Shown here: in pieces, positions 51,301 through 54,328 of the stretch
How the letters are laid out: each line of letters starts with the position of its first letter
Numbering within the stretch: position 1 is the stretch's first letter
Source of the DNA: Phorcus lineatus
Taxonomy: Eukaryota; Mollusca; Gastropoda; Trochida; Trochidae
Reading direction: 5' to 3'
Assembly (NCBI GenBank): GCA_921293015.1
Contig: OV121083.1
Span: forward strand, 32,170,908 to 32,234,907
Length of the DNA: 64,000 nt
The notes under the pieces: model-generated
What the model saw: only the letters and a program-made list of their open reading frames with translations
Told to the model about the DNA's origin: nothing
Databases searched by the model: none
Position numbers and translations under genes: made by a program

Positions 51301-52266
51301 ATTTTCAGATGTATGTCTTGATTTACTACTCTTTCATTGTCAGATGTATGTCTTGATTTACTACTCCCTCATTGTCAGATGCCTTGACGTACTACTCTTT
51401 CATTGTCAGATGTATACTTTTACCAATGTTTTTTGTCACAAAAGTTTTCCCTCATCCTCAGATGAGAAAAATCTACAAATATTTTCGGGATCAATTTCCG
51501 TCATTGTTCCAGGTTCTTGAATTACATATATATTTATTTCTATGTATTTTATTTTGTGAAAATGCTCTTTTACCACTAAGGTGGTTTTATGAGAATAAAG
51601 AATTGAAGAATTGGGTAAATCATTGATGCAATGAATTTCTGAATGACTTTAAAGTCACCAGCCCACACCGCTAGACAAAACCGACTCTCGTGGTCTTTTA
51701 ATATTCCCAAGTGACATACTTCGTTTTAATTAAAAAATATATCTATATAAAGTGAAAATATCAAGATTTCTATGCATCAATAGGAAGCCAAAGTGAACGC
51801 ATGTTGCCATGAATAGTCAATTTGAGAGCCGAAATGCGTCCTATAGTGAATTTAGAATTACTTAAGACGGTTCTTCAACATTTGAAAAGAAATCAATTCT
51901 TAACTGAATTACTTATTTTATTCGGATGAAGAACTTGCTTTTGCTCTCTTCAACAGCCAACGACAGTATTGGAGTCATCTTGACGGCGATTATCATCTTT
52001 ATCACTGCTTCAAGTGTCCTCCTGATTATTTGGCGAGCACGTGAATGGTAATAAAATCAAGACGAAACTTTAATGTTTGTTTTATATAATTTTCATCATT
52101 AACAGACTATTATATCATATCTTCATGGAAAACATTACTGGCTAGCATTATCAAACCTAACTATGTAGAAACTATACAAGCTTGCTTTCACTGTTACAAA
52201 CATGTCTGTCCTGTTTTCAGTAGGGCGAGAGAAGACATCATGCCCCCAGAAATGGTAGCCGTGTAG
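4532..52266 (+). CDS. Class I cytokine receptor-like (gp130/LIFR/Domeless-type) membrane protein, 3' ten exons
   Basis: Ten exons join with no frame break: 4532-4662, 8093-8249, 21573-21637, 22314-22527, 30079-30215, 30318-30477, 30697-30849, 48332-48487, 51957-52047, 52221-52266. The joined length is 1310 nt: 2 nt completing a codon from an unseen exon, 435 codons and a stop. Domains in order are four FNIII repeats of about 93-103 residues, a transmembrane helix and a short tail. Introns between domains are phase 1. Introns inside domains A-C are phase 0 and inside D phase 1. FNIII-A opens [12 protein letters not shown] and ends [11 protein letters not shown], like the WSxWS-bearing domain of class I cytokine receptors. 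FNIII-C has CTVIWC and WLMLSC, resembling gp130 family membrane-proximal domains. One WS-bearing domain, three FNIII domains and a helix match gp130/LIFR order. Such proteins bind cytokines at the cell surface and signal through JAK/STAT. The tail seen here is too short for that unless splicing extends it. Signal peptide and 5' exons are not in view. Confidence 0.8.
4761..8080 (+). repeat. 40-bp minisatellite, about 83 units, filling intron 1
   Basis: The unit is 40 bp and opens TTTGTTTAATG, has a variable middle (GATAATATAAGGG, ACGAAATAGAAG or ACGATATAGAAG), then ACTGTCCTTGAACATAC. Units abut with only a few one-base length changes. Unit variants are not random: the 5' third has ATAATATAAG types, including a GAGAATGTGC subtype, and the rest has ACGAAATAGAAGACTGTCC types. 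The array starts about 100 bases after the exon donor and ends about 12 bases before the next exon. It is not a CRISPR array: there are no unique spacers. Confidence 0.97.
8093..8249 (+). CDS. Receptor exon: FNIII-A second half with WSxWS-like end
   Basis: The acceptor is ATTTGATGCAG ending at 8092 and the donor is GT at 8250-8251 (GATG|GTAGTA). It starts in phase 0, matching the previous exon, and ends in phase 1. It codes [15 protein letters not shown], then [11 protein letters not shown], then [19 protein letters not shown]. The GLWSDPA stretch sits where class I cytokine receptors carry WSxWS. Only one half of that motif is intact. NAT is a possible N-glycosylation site. Confidence 0.85.
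8250..9379. other. Start of intron 2, no gene seen
   Basis: AT-rich intronic sequence. The 65-codon minus-strand frame at 8607-8804 has no domain features and is taken as chance. Confidence 0.5.
9380..9760 (-). pseudogene. Mariner-family transposase relic (3' part)
   Basis: On the minus strand a 64-codon frame (9705-9511) reads [20 protein letters not shown], the diagnostic mariner C-terminal catalytic block around the third acidic residue. Stops and frameshifts separate it from other weak matches up to about 9760. The N-terminal half is missing or unrecognisable. It lies in intron 2 and is unlikely to be functional. Confidence 0.75.
10396..10568. repeat. Long near-perfect hairpin (about 66-bp arms)
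   Basis: The left arm at 10396-10461 and right arm at 10502-10568 are reverse complements with only a few mismatches. Both contain GTGTTTGCAATGGAAAATGA or its complement. The 40-base loop has its own smaller stem (CTTGTGAACC with GGTTCACAGG). It abuts the Crypton-like element: its right end leads straight into the inverted terminal sequence near 10566. It could be a foldback MITE or part of the end structure of that element. Confidence 0.9.
10916..12700 (-). CDS. Crypton-type tyrosine recombinase, two exons
   Basis: Exon 1 is 12700-12373 and exon 2 is 12198-10916, both on the minus strand. The donor is AATG|GTGAG, the acceptor is TTTTTACAG|AT, and the splice is phase 1, giving 536 residues. 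Exon 1 is acidic ([18 protein letters not shown]) and ends in [20 protein letters not shown]. Exon 2 starts with [12 protein letters not shown] and continues [14 protein letters not shown]. The C-terminal half carries the recombinase signature: [11 protein letters not shown] with the conserved Arg, then [16 protein letters not shown] with the His/Arg and final Tyr. This layout matches animal Crypton proteins and their domesticated relatives (KIAA1958/ZMYM-type domain). A Ser/Asn-rich tail follows. There is no internal stop, so it is intact or recent. Function in DNA integration is inferred from the family. Confidence 0.85.
12904..13050 (+). repeat. Dispersed repeat, copy at the Crypton 5' side
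   Basis: About 150 bases match 44314-44460 in the same orientation, sharing GACTTCATGGGAAATGAACC and TAGATCACATGA-like and TGTAAACTTCAA blocks. The last 25 bases also appear inverted at 10566-10590. A short frame at 12848-13129 covers it but is not shared by the other copy, so it is not called. Confidence 0.8.
13051..14409. other. Intron 2 stretch without a gene
   Basis: No domain-bearing frame or transposon end was recognised on either strand. It is AT-rich intronic sequence. Confidence 0.45.
14410..14485 (+). repeat. Short dispersed palindrome-ended repeat, copy 1
   Basis: The core at 14435-14476 has inverted ends CAGGGTAAGA and TCTTACCCTG. About 75 bases, including the flanking GTTTATGCTGGGGTTTACAC, match 22811-22888 in inverted orientation almost without change. 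A shorter, more diverged copy lies at 27722-27776. It is probably the end of a MITE or SINE-like family. Confidence 0.8.
14685..14805 (+). repeat. 20-bp tandem repeat, six units
   Basis: Six consecutive units of about 20 bp follow the pattern ATTGTACTTGACGTATTCCG, with small substitutions. Each unit keeps TGACGT, a half cAMP-response-element core, so the array is a row of potential bZIP half-sites. No regulatory role is shown. Confidence 0.85.
15521..15560 (+). repeat. SINE-tail-like motif
   Basis: AAGCGGCGTTAAAC occurs here and again at 46831-46844, each time in non-coding sequence. Such a shared tail is typical of a SINE 3' end, but no tRNA-like head was identified. Confidence 0.35.
15740..16292 (+). 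pseudogene. Unidentified coding-like stretch
   Basis: Three overlapping + frames run end to end. The first (about 15740-15960) includes [20 protein letters not shown] and [20 protein letters not shown]. The second (15967-16110) includes [20 protein letters not shown]. The third (16068-16292) includes [19 protein letters not shown]. Their composition is protein-like, and frame changes at stops suggest a frameshifted relic of one gene. I do not recognise the family. It lies in intron 2 and is probably derived from a mobile element. Confidence 0.35.
17109..17160. repeat. (AT)n microsatellite
   Basis: An uninterrupted AT dinucleotide run of about 52 bases. Frames reading through it on both strands are artefacts. 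Confidence 0.97.
17161..19286. other. Intron 2 stretch without a recognised gene
   Basis: The frames at 17258-17527 (+), 18523-18813 (-) and 18882-19094 (-) show no known domain and no splice-supported role. The FNIII exon needed next in the receptor is found at 21573, so nothing here is required for that gene. Confidence 0.45.
19287..20345 (+). pseudogene. Mariner-family transposase relic, nearly full length
   Basis: Broken frames on the + strand follow a mariner transposase from end to end. The N-terminal helix-turn-helix block ([20 protein letters not shown]) starts near 19331, then [11 protein letters not shown] near 19490. The first catalytic region follows (LVTGDEMRI with the conserved Asp, at about 19735). 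The second acidic block ([20 protein letters not shown]) comes near 20050, then [11 protein letters not shown] near 20118. Numerous stops and frameshifts separate these. A poly-C run (19287-19309) sits at the 5' edge. An 18-bp unit, AGAGCGGCGACCATGAAG, is repeated three times near 19965-20020. Confidence 0.85.
20346..21572. other. Last part of intron 2 without a gene
   Basis: AT-rich sequence with no recognisable element. The 65-codon minus frame at 20417-20614 shows no domain. Confidence 0.45.
21573..21637 (+). CDS. Receptor exon: FNIII-B first half (65 nt micro-exon)
   Basis: It lies between acceptor ACATTAAGTTGCAG (ending 21572) and donor GT at 21638 (GGCAG|GTAGG). It starts in phase 1 and ends in phase 0, as needed to join its neighbours. 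It codes [20 protein letters not shown] plus Q, ending at the conserved FNIII Trp. It is too short to show up as an open frame and was found by searching for the missing half domain. Confidence 0.82.
22314..22527 (+). CDS. Receptor exon: FNIII-B second half
   Basis: The acceptor is TTACTGTCAG ending at 22313 and the donor is a strong GT at 22528 (AACAG|GTAAGT). It starts in phase 0 and ends in phase 1. It codes [20 protein letters not shown], then [20 protein letters not shown]. The pattern Y-x-L-x-W, then V-R-L-S-A-V-N-x-x-G is textbook FNIII strands C to G. Confidence 0.88.
22811..22888 (-). repeat. Short dispersed palindrome-ended repeat, copy 2
   Basis: This is an inverted copy of 14410-14485 with almost no change across about 75 bases, including the CAGGGTAAGA/TCTTACCCTG ends. 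The near identity of copies 8 kb apart suggests a recently active family. Confidence 0.8.
23146..23968 (+). pseudogene. L1-type LINE ORF1 relic
   Basis: A first frame from about 23182 (ATGGCCCAAAATACATGG) runs to 23463, then a stop and frameshift. A second frame at 23585-23968 has [46 protein letters not shown] and [20 protein letters not shown]. This is the RRM plus C-terminal domain layout of L1-clade ORF1 RNA-binding proteins. The end of ORF1 is cut and no matching ORF2 follows, because a different element starts within 300 bases. It is inactive. Confidence 0.75.
24243..25080 (+). pseudogene. Ty3-type retroelement gag region, decayed
   Basis: An ATG at 24255 opens [20 protein letters not shown], a gag-like start. 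The gene then continues in different frames with many stops, for example [20 protein letters not shown] near 24465 and [20 protein letters not shown] near 24833. The region sits directly upstream of the protease of the same element. It is pseudogenic. Confidence 0.65.
25105..27605 (+). pseudogene. Ty3-type pol: aspartic protease, reverse transcriptase, RNase H
   Basis: The frame opens with a retropepsin-like active site ([12 protein letters not shown]). A TAA at 25543-25545 interrupts it, but the frame continues into reverse transcriptase: [34 protein letters not shown] and [11 protein letters not shown], the last in place of the usual YxDD box. A TGA at 26590-26592 interrupts again, and the same frame runs to about 26985. 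One frameshift near 26960 leads into RNase H ([49 protein letters not shown]). The coding text stops abruptly after RNIKRYL near 27560, with no integrase and no second LTR seen. It is a 3'-truncated, dead element. Confidence 0.88.
27722..27776 (+). repeat. Short dispersed palindrome-ended repeat, copy 3
   Basis: CAGGGTAAG, then GCGTCAGCT, then TCTTACCCTGAGACAGG matches the two other copies in the core only. It lies about 150 bases past the break of the Ty3-type element. Confidence 0.75.
27777..30078. other. Rest of intron 4, no gene seen
   Basis: Frames at 27801-28025 (-), 28805-29095 (+) and 29427-29624 (-) lack recognisable domains. No transposon ends were identified. Confidence 0.45.
30079..30215 (+). 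CDS. Receptor exon: FNIII-C first half
   Basis: The acceptor is TTTCTCCTTAG ending at 30078 and the donor is a strong GT at 30216 (CGG|GTAAGT). It starts in phase 1 and ends in phase 0. It codes [20 protein letters not shown], then [12 protein letters not shown] and SDHQSCR. The C-x-V-x-W-C pattern with a further Cys resembles gp130/LIFR membrane-proximal FNIII domains. Confidence 0.87.
30216..30317 (+). other. 102-nt intron that stays open in frame
   Basis: It has GTAAGT at the 5' side and CTCTTTCAG at the 3' side, so splicing is well supported. Its length is a multiple of three and it has no stop in the host frame. Retention would insert 34 residues (starting [16 protein letters not shown]) between the two halves of FNIII-C. 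Confidence 0.8.
30318..30477 (+). CDS. Receptor exon: FNIII-C second half
   Basis: The acceptor is CTCTTTCAG ending at 30317 and the donor is GT at 30478 (TGCTG|GTACG). It starts in phase 0 and ends in phase 1. It codes [20 protein letters not shown], then [20 protein letters not shown]. The WLMLSC Cys may pair with the Cys of the first half. Confidence 0.86.
30697..30849 (+). CDS. Receptor exon: FNIII-D first half
   Basis: The acceptor is TTTATTCCAG ending at 30696 and the donor is GT at 30850 (GCGCAG|GTACAA). It starts and ends in phase 1, unlike the other first-half exons. It codes [20 protein letters not shown], then [14 protein letters not shown] and EIAPC. Its partner exon lies 17.5 kb downstream. 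Confidence 0.85.
31131..32291 (+). CDS. DIRS retroelement gag-like ORF1
   Basis: The start is taken at the ATG in AAAATGGCAGACG; an upstream in-frame ATG at 31074 would add 19 residues. The 386-residue product is acidic and Ser/Thr-rich at the N-terminus, has a helical middle ([20 protein letters not shown]), and ends in a basic RG-rich tail ([15 protein letters not shown]), expected to bind RNA. Position and character match the gag ORF of DIRS-like elements. The frame is open throughout. It lies in receptor intron 7, in the same orientation as the gene. Confidence 0.8.
   Translation: MADDKCPLPEAENSTDTTSKHDKTRRGKSTSKTKHLPPSTPSTSSGNTGADFGVMISELRKINAGLTDGFSQLEQKLDTVGYNEEEEFLPDYDPHFEEEDFTIPPSQNNNQRNDPFEDFFENRQSPSSAVENCASATTSNEGTSDDGYKQFRENLGLCEDLGRPIDNNLADIISGLFDFSQGKSAGNAERTKIYKKPENCNAVNVPELNKVIWNTISGYAKNSDKAFQKIQCGIIKSATAITQALELIFQKKTDKDSIAKMQQLLGDAVAMLGRSNRDLVQKRKDSLRCEMRPDYRPLCSQSSVSTPELLFGDDLVKNLRDIGTVTRIGQKAGLRRGGYRFNPYTFRGRGRGRYRDPSYFLDVHGGYKANPPRRGQYERKGRGRMK
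32303..34368 (+). pseudogene. DIRS reverse transcriptase and RNase H, disrupted
   Basis: It begins 12 bases after ORF1. Reverse transcriptase motifs are [33 protein letters not shown] (catalytic Asp) and, after a one-base shift near 32830, SSGPRVFTK and GYIDDSFF (YxDD-type box). A TAA at 33067-33069 is in frame. The frame then continues through FLGFWLD into RNase [48 protein letters not shown] and [15 protein letters not shown]. One frameshift and one stop make it non-functional as it stands. Its 3' end overlaps the recombinase frame by about 217 bases, as in other DIRS elements. Confidence 0.9.
34152..35180 (+). CDS. DIRS tyrosine recombinase
   Basis: This is a 342-codon open frame overlapping the RNase H end in another frame. 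DIRS elements insert with a tyrosine recombinase instead of an integrase. Visible catalytic positions are the Arg in [12 protein letters not shown], the HSTR box in [16 protein letters not shown], and the final Tyr in [16 protein letters not shown]. Length and motif spacing suit the family. The frame is intact although the upstream reverse transcriptase is not. The true start is uncertain because of the overlap. Confidence 0.9.
   Translation: MGQSSSPQHTGIEDGCLPSLRDIWTKKGFSSGVTTMLWNSWKPTTKRQYQVYWKRWVKFSSQRQTDLLYPTIEVVLDFLFALYTEGLGYSALNTARSALSTFIMIDGRPVGENPYVIRFLKGVFLTKPPTVKYVDIWDVRPVLNLLRKLSPVKSLTLRKLSVKLSLLLSLVTAQRGQTLTFLDIDSMDISDSCSTVIFKLKEHVKQSKPDKLFCSVKVKAYPPDRRLCPITVLNEYLSRTNPLRGEETKLFVSSVKPHKRISRDTLSRWIRTGLQWSGIDTSRYSPHSTRAAATSAAYNMKVPVSDILDKAGWSSERIFANFYKKPIKPASVDFSTSVLSTS
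35181..35499. other. 3' flank of the DIRS element
   Basis: Non-coding. It begins with a G-rich run and is probably DIRS 3' terminal sequence. CCTCCTCTCACGTGACTGG near 35475 is a degenerate match to the start of the palindrome arm that follows. Confidence 0.5.
35500..35767. repeat. Perfect 87-bp inverted repeat around a 94-bp spacer
   Basis: The arms at 35500-35586 and 35681-35767 are exact reverse complements by eye over 87 bases. Each arm contains CACCTTACAGGTAAGTCTCG on one strand, which reads as an abutting acceptor-like and donor-like splice signal. The spacer holds TTATAAAT and GCATGCGCGG. It lies about 320 bases after the recombinase stop, so it may be a DIRS terminal structure or an independent foldback element. 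No matching sequence was seen on the 5' side of the DIRS. Confidence 0.92.
35835..36020 (+). repeat. 33-bp tandem repeat, five to six diverged units
   Basis: Units follow ACAAAGCATAAAACTTGGGA followed by ATAGATCTTGCTA, with substitutions and short indels. Non-coding. Confidence 0.85.
36367..36388. promoter_or_regulatory. Pair of perfect CRE palindromes
   Basis: TGACGTCA occurs at 36367-36374 and 36381-36388, with TGACATCA-like variants within 60 bases upstream. This is the consensus CREB/ATF site. Location inside intron 7 between foldback elements leaves its role open. Confidence 0.5.
36486..36646. repeat. Foldback element with about 70-bp arms
   Basis: The arms at 36486-36556 and 36570-36646 are inverted copies with scattered mismatches, for example GTGTCTTCTGATTTCAAATA against TATTTGATATCAGAAGACAC. 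The loop is only about 13 bases, so the transcript would fold into a long hairpin. Confidence 0.9.
36735..36876. repeat. Foldback element, 142 bp
   Basis: The outer arms (ATTATTACACTCGCAAG with CTTGCGAGTGTAATAAT) and inner arms (TTGTATTACCC with GGGTAATACAA) make the whole segment one hairpin around GAGCGAGAGCGA. It is a MITE-like sequence. Confidence 0.88.
36877..37969. other. Intron 7 stretch without a recognised gene
   Basis: No domain-bearing frames. Two short CGGCCATTTT-like and CGCCATATTG motifs occur near 37190 and 37617. The DIRS and foldback cluster ends here and the Polinton relic starts. Confidence 0.45.
37970..39013 (-). pseudogene. Polinton capsid-type protein, fragmented
   Basis: Three minus-strand frames succeed one another: 39013-38831, 38901-38230 and 38188-37970. 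They give [14 protein letters not shown], then [20 protein letters not shown], then [11 protein letters not shown] and [12 protein letters not shown], then [20 protein letters not shown]. By recollection of the family this is the structural (capsid-type) protein shared by Polintons of invertebrates; I am fairly sure of the element and less sure which capsid protein it is. Two frameshifts or small deletions break it, and the C-terminus is missing. It lies head-to-head with the + strand Polinton gene at 39144. Confidence 0.72.
39886..42030 (-). pseudogene. LINE reverse transcriptase, uninterrupted frame
   Basis: A 714-codon frame without stops. Motifs are [36 protein letters not shown] followed by [38 protein letters not shown] (catalytic Asp), [18 protein letters not shown] and [11 protein letters not shown] (YADD box). 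It ends in the family-typical [17 protein letters not shown]. It starts by frame overlap with the endonuclease ORF, so it lacks its own natural start. Apart from the one-base break upstream, the protein looks intact, so the insertion is fairly young. Confidence 0.92.
41999..43114 (-). pseudogene. LINE N-terminal region and AP-endonuclease
   Basis: A 371-codon frame. The first 130 residues are specific to the family ([19 protein letters not shown]). The endonuclease follows: [68 protein letters not shown] and [13 protein letters not shown]. These cover the Asn, Glu, Asp-x-Asn and Ser-Asp-His catalytic positions. It runs into a stop just past KRVKKY at 41999, where the reverse transcriptase continues in another frame. 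A one-base indel in the A-run near 42010 probably split a single ORF. Confidence 0.88.
43860..44313 (-). pseudogene. Further Polinton gene fragment
   Basis: On the minus strand from about 44313, a broken frame gives [20 protein letters not shown] and [16 protein letters not shown], then, after a shift, [14 protein letters not shown]. It is protein-like and lies next to the other Polinton genes. I do not recognise its function. Confidence 0.45.
44314..44500 (+). repeat. Dispersed repeat shared with the Crypton-like element
   Basis: It matches 12904-13050 over about 150 bases (GACTTCATGGGAAATGAACC, TAGATCACATGAC, TGTAAACTTCAA). Here no recombinase gene is attached, so it may be a solo end or an independent short element. 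Confidence 0.78.
44599..44632. repeat. (AT)n run at Tc1 insertion point
   Basis: The AT repeat abuts the left terminal repeat of Tc1 copy 2. Tc1 elements insert at TA, so this run is a natural target. Confidence 0.9.
44630..46110 (+). mobile_element. Tc1-like transposon, copy 2, complete ends
   Basis: The terminal inverted repeats can be paired base by base: TATAAAATCTTCATAAAAAA at the left (from 44630) and the complement of TTTTTTTGAAGAGTTTATA at the right (to 46110), each continuing GAAACTTGACA. Flanking TA dinucleotides fit a TA target duplication. The total is about 1.48 kb. It is very similar to copy 1 at the start of the window, in the same orientation, 44 kb apart. Confidence 0.93.
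44953..45914 (+). pseudogene. Tc1-type transposase, several lesions
   Basis: It starts [20 protein letters not shown]. Against copy 1 it shows a TGG-to-TGA stop at 45070-45072, a 6-base in-frame deletion near 45105, a roughly 28-base frame-breaking deletion near 45210, and an 18-base in-frame deletion near 45831. The catalytic half (45321-45914) is open and keeps [18 protein letters not shown] and [10 protein letters not shown]. Its lesions differ from the single stop of copy 1, so the two died separately. Confidence 0.93.
46111..47529. other. Intron 7 stretch without a gene
   Basis: AT-rich. It contains the SINE-tail-like AAGCGGCGTTAAAC at 46831 followed by TCGCTCACTCACT. No other element was recognised. 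Confidence 0.45.
47530..47991. mobile_element. MITE with about 45-bp inverted ends
   Basis: The terminal repeats at 47530-47574 and 47947-47991 match with about five differences, and both contain TCATTCTCTCCC and ATTCCTATAC or complements. The 372-base interior has no coding frame. It is a non-autonomous DNA element of 462 bases whose superfamily is not clear from the ends. Confidence 0.85.
48271..48322. repeat. (TTA)n microsatellite at a 3' splice site
   Basis: About 17 TTA units end 9 bases before the acceptor AG of the FNIII-D second-half exon, so the repeat occupies the polypyrimidine and branch region. Frames through it (poly-Leu, poly-Asn, poly-Ile) are artefacts. Confidence 0.95.
48332..48487 (+). 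CDS. Receptor exon: FNIII-D second half
   Basis: The acceptor is TCATTCACAG ending at 48331 and the donor is taken as GT at 48488 (AGGG|GTACCA), which gives the phase-1 end the next exon needs. A GT at 48478 would give a phase-0 end and is disfavoured. It codes [20 protein letters not shown], then [20 protein letters not shown] and SAVVTIR. The L-x-P-G-x-x-Y-x-x-x-I-R-A-V signature is typical FNIII, and NHT is a possible glycosylation site. Confidence 0.87.
48990..49870 (-). pseudogene. LINE reverse transcriptase debris
   Basis: On the minus strand, [20 protein letters not shown] and [11 protein letters not shown] (YADD box) lie at 49861-49673. [40 protein letters not shown] and ISFWHKL lie at 49377-49024. 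This is the C-terminal half of an invertebrate LINE. Stops and frame changes separate the pieces. It lies in receptor intron 8 in antisense orientation. Confidence 0.8.
50340..51420 (+). repeat. 42-bp minisatellite decaying into related shorter units
   Basis: From about 50380 to 50790, units of 42 bp (TTGCTCTCTCATTGTCACAT then GCATACTCGTACTACTGAGC) repeat nine or ten times. They then become irregular with units around CTCTCATTGTCAGATG to about 51420. Because 42 is divisible by three, two + frames stay open and encode 14-residue repeats (such as [14 protein letters not shown]). These are by-products of the repeat in intron 8, not genes. Confidence 0.95.
51957..52047 (+). CDS. Receptor exon: transmembrane helix
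   Basis: The acceptor is CTCTCTTCAACAG ending at 51956 and the donor is GT at 52048 (GAATG|GTAATA). It starts in phase 1 and ends in phase 2. It codes NDS, then [19 protein letters not shown] and IIWRARE: about 22 hydrophobic residues followed by positive charges, which puts the C-terminus in the cytoplasm. Confidence 0.87.
52221..52266 (+). CDS. Receptor last exon: short cytoplasmic tail and stop
   Basis: The acceptor is CTGTTTTCAG ending at 52220. The first base completes a Cys codon, then [14 protein letters not shown] and a TAG at 52264-52266. The whole tail is about 19 residues with no tyrosine. Family members that signal have Box1/Box2 motifs for JAK binding. IMPPEM is faintly Box1-like, but nothing else is present. 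A GT at 52252-52253 (AATG|GTAGCC) could be an alternative donor to further exons. Confidence 0.78.
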
Positions 52267-52755
52267 GCACTGTCACACTCCGGAAACCATACTCAACAAT
52301 CAATGGAGAGACCTTAGATGCTTGAGCACGTTGAAAATCCTGTGACAAAAGAAGCGAATCTTAACTTCATGTTTGAGGCACAGAATTTCTCAGTGTTGTA
52401 ATGAAACTGTGCAGCTTGTCTGATTTGAGACTGGTCTATAGTTCACATTGAGTTTGAAAAGATTTTTTCTAAGATTTATCCCACAATACCGAAACATTCA
52501 TTAACCTAGTTTATTCAATTTATGCTCATATGGAAATTTGCTGTCCAATATCCAAATGATAATCTGCGGCAGAGGATCATGTCCCTTCAGTGACAGTTAC
52601 TAATTTGTTTTAAGATATTCACTTGAAAGATTGCTTTGTATATATCTTATGTCGAATTATGACATTATTGTCGCACAGGTCAGTTATAGCCGACGATTGT
52701 TGAAGTGTGGAACGTTTGATTACGATAACCCGTTATCCTTTAACTGTTTGATGGA

Positions 52756-52761
52756 AATAAA
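52756..52761 (+). terminator. Polyadenylation signal of the receptor gene
   Basis: The canonical AATAAA lies 490 bases after the stop, followed within 20 bases by a T-rich tract (CTCTCTTTTG), a normal 3'UTR length and layout. Confidence 0.6.
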
Positions 52762-52779
52762 GAAAGACCTCTCTTTTGA

Positions 52780-54000
52780 TTGAACTTGAATTTTTTATTT
52801 TAAAATGCATTATTTTTACCGTGAAACTACCATCTGCCTGCTTGTGTTCGGAGTACTTAATATTAATAATGATAATACTTTATTACCCCGAAAGGAATTC
52901 AGTTTGTATCATTACATGGCTTGAACATACAGGAATGGCAGCACAGGTGATATGTAATACATAAACAAACACATAAGTCATTTTTTAAATCCACGCTGGA
53001 AGGAATGAATGTATTTTTAACTCTCTTGCTTTTATAACGGGGTAATAAATATCTTCTGCCTGAAGGAAGCTTTAACAAACTCCCCGTATAAGATATGATC
53101 TGGATCTGACAACTTGAAAACCCGTTTTGTTTTTATTGCTTATTAGTTTATTCATACAGATAATACATTAAAATAAAGAAAACAGCAAATTATTTTTCGA
53201 AAGGTTATTTGATTAAAACATATTAATGTTCAAAGTGCTTACATTTTTACCTGGGCGATGCGCCAGTGGTAAAAATGCACTCTTAAACAACCGCTAATCT
53301 CGACCTTATCTCTTCTCCATCTTCGTTCAAAGATTTTTCAACAAAATAAGAACTGTGCTTGATTTTTTTTTAATTTGTCCAATTAACACCTTTAATAAGC
53401 CTTTCATTAAGACAGCGTAATTATCGGCTGTGAAAAACCCATTTTTCACTTTCTTTTTACTTACTTCAAATAGATCAAATGGAAGAGTCCATTATCAAAC
53501 ATAGGTTGGAGGAACCCGATACAGAAGCCCCTCATGCGTGGATTTGTTTTGGATATCAGTGTAGGCAAACTGGGCTGTAGGCACATTGGGAACCTACGGA
53601 AAACCCATCTGGGCTAGGGCCATAAAATTCGCGCGGGTGTGACGTAATAAACAGACTGTACAGAGTGGTGCATCATTATTTCAACTGAAATACCGCCTTA
53701 AATAATTGTTTAATTACCGTTGATGTGGATATCTTTTTTACACCAAACGCTTAATAGTGTTACATCGTCAAATGATATATCTAACTGAGTGGAAAACATT
53801 CTCTGAAAATAGTTAATTTTTGGTTTTTTTCTATGATATTGTAACGATAGATGTATAGATCACGATGCAGTGTTTATTCTGTTTATGACGTTACAAAAAG
53901 GGCGTGTGACCAGTCATGCGTTCACTGATTTGAGACCAGATAGATCTAAGCGGCCCATCAAAAGTGGCATTCCAAAACGGCTTTCATTACCAATCTGAAC
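52780..54000. other. Intergenic stretch
   Basis: No gene or transposon was recognised. Short frames present have no domain features. Confidence 0.5.
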
Positions 54001-54108
54001 ATATTTGAGTAGCGACCTTTGGTGCACTACACACTATTGTAATCAGACATTCATATATTCCAAAGAAAATAGTGAAATAAGTTTGTGGTTATGTAAACTT
54101 TTAGCTAG

Positions 54109-54124
54109 ACTGCGCATGCGCAGT
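54109..54124. promoter_or_regulatory. NRF1-type palindrome
   Basis: ACTGCGCATGCGCAGT is a perfect 16-base palindrome and contains the consensus NRF1 site. ACATGGCCGCC, a YY1-like site, follows 25 bases later. The THAP-like start codon at 54224 is 100 bases downstream. Together they look like a housekeeping-type promoter, but this is an inference. Confidence 0.5.
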
Positions 54125-54223
54125 AGGTTGATAACAAAATATACTGAACATGGCCGCCTTACTTACTATATATATTTATGCCATAATGGAGCACTCTGTC
54201 AACTATTTCGGTGCGAAAGAGTC

Positions 54224-54328
54224 ATGCCATCGATCTGCGTTGCTGCTAATTGTTCCAACATCAGAACTGGAGATATTCTCCTTCATCAGTTTCTGCGGAT
54301 CCCCTTCTTTCGCGAATATGGATATTGA
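54224..54328 (+). CDS. THAP-domain N-terminus (partial, first exon candidate)
   Basis: ATG starts MPSICVAANCSN, then GDILLHQF and LRIPFF. The C-x4-C spacing right after the Met and the following hydrophobic-His-x-Phe match the opening of THAP zinc-binding domains, found in DNA-binding proteins and P-element-type transposases. The later Cys and His are not in this frame. Either an intron follows or the piece is a relic. The frame is open upstream to 54005 but the zinc ligands fix the likely start. Confidence 0.45.
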   Translation: MPSICVAANCSNIRTGDILLHQFLRIPFFREYGY

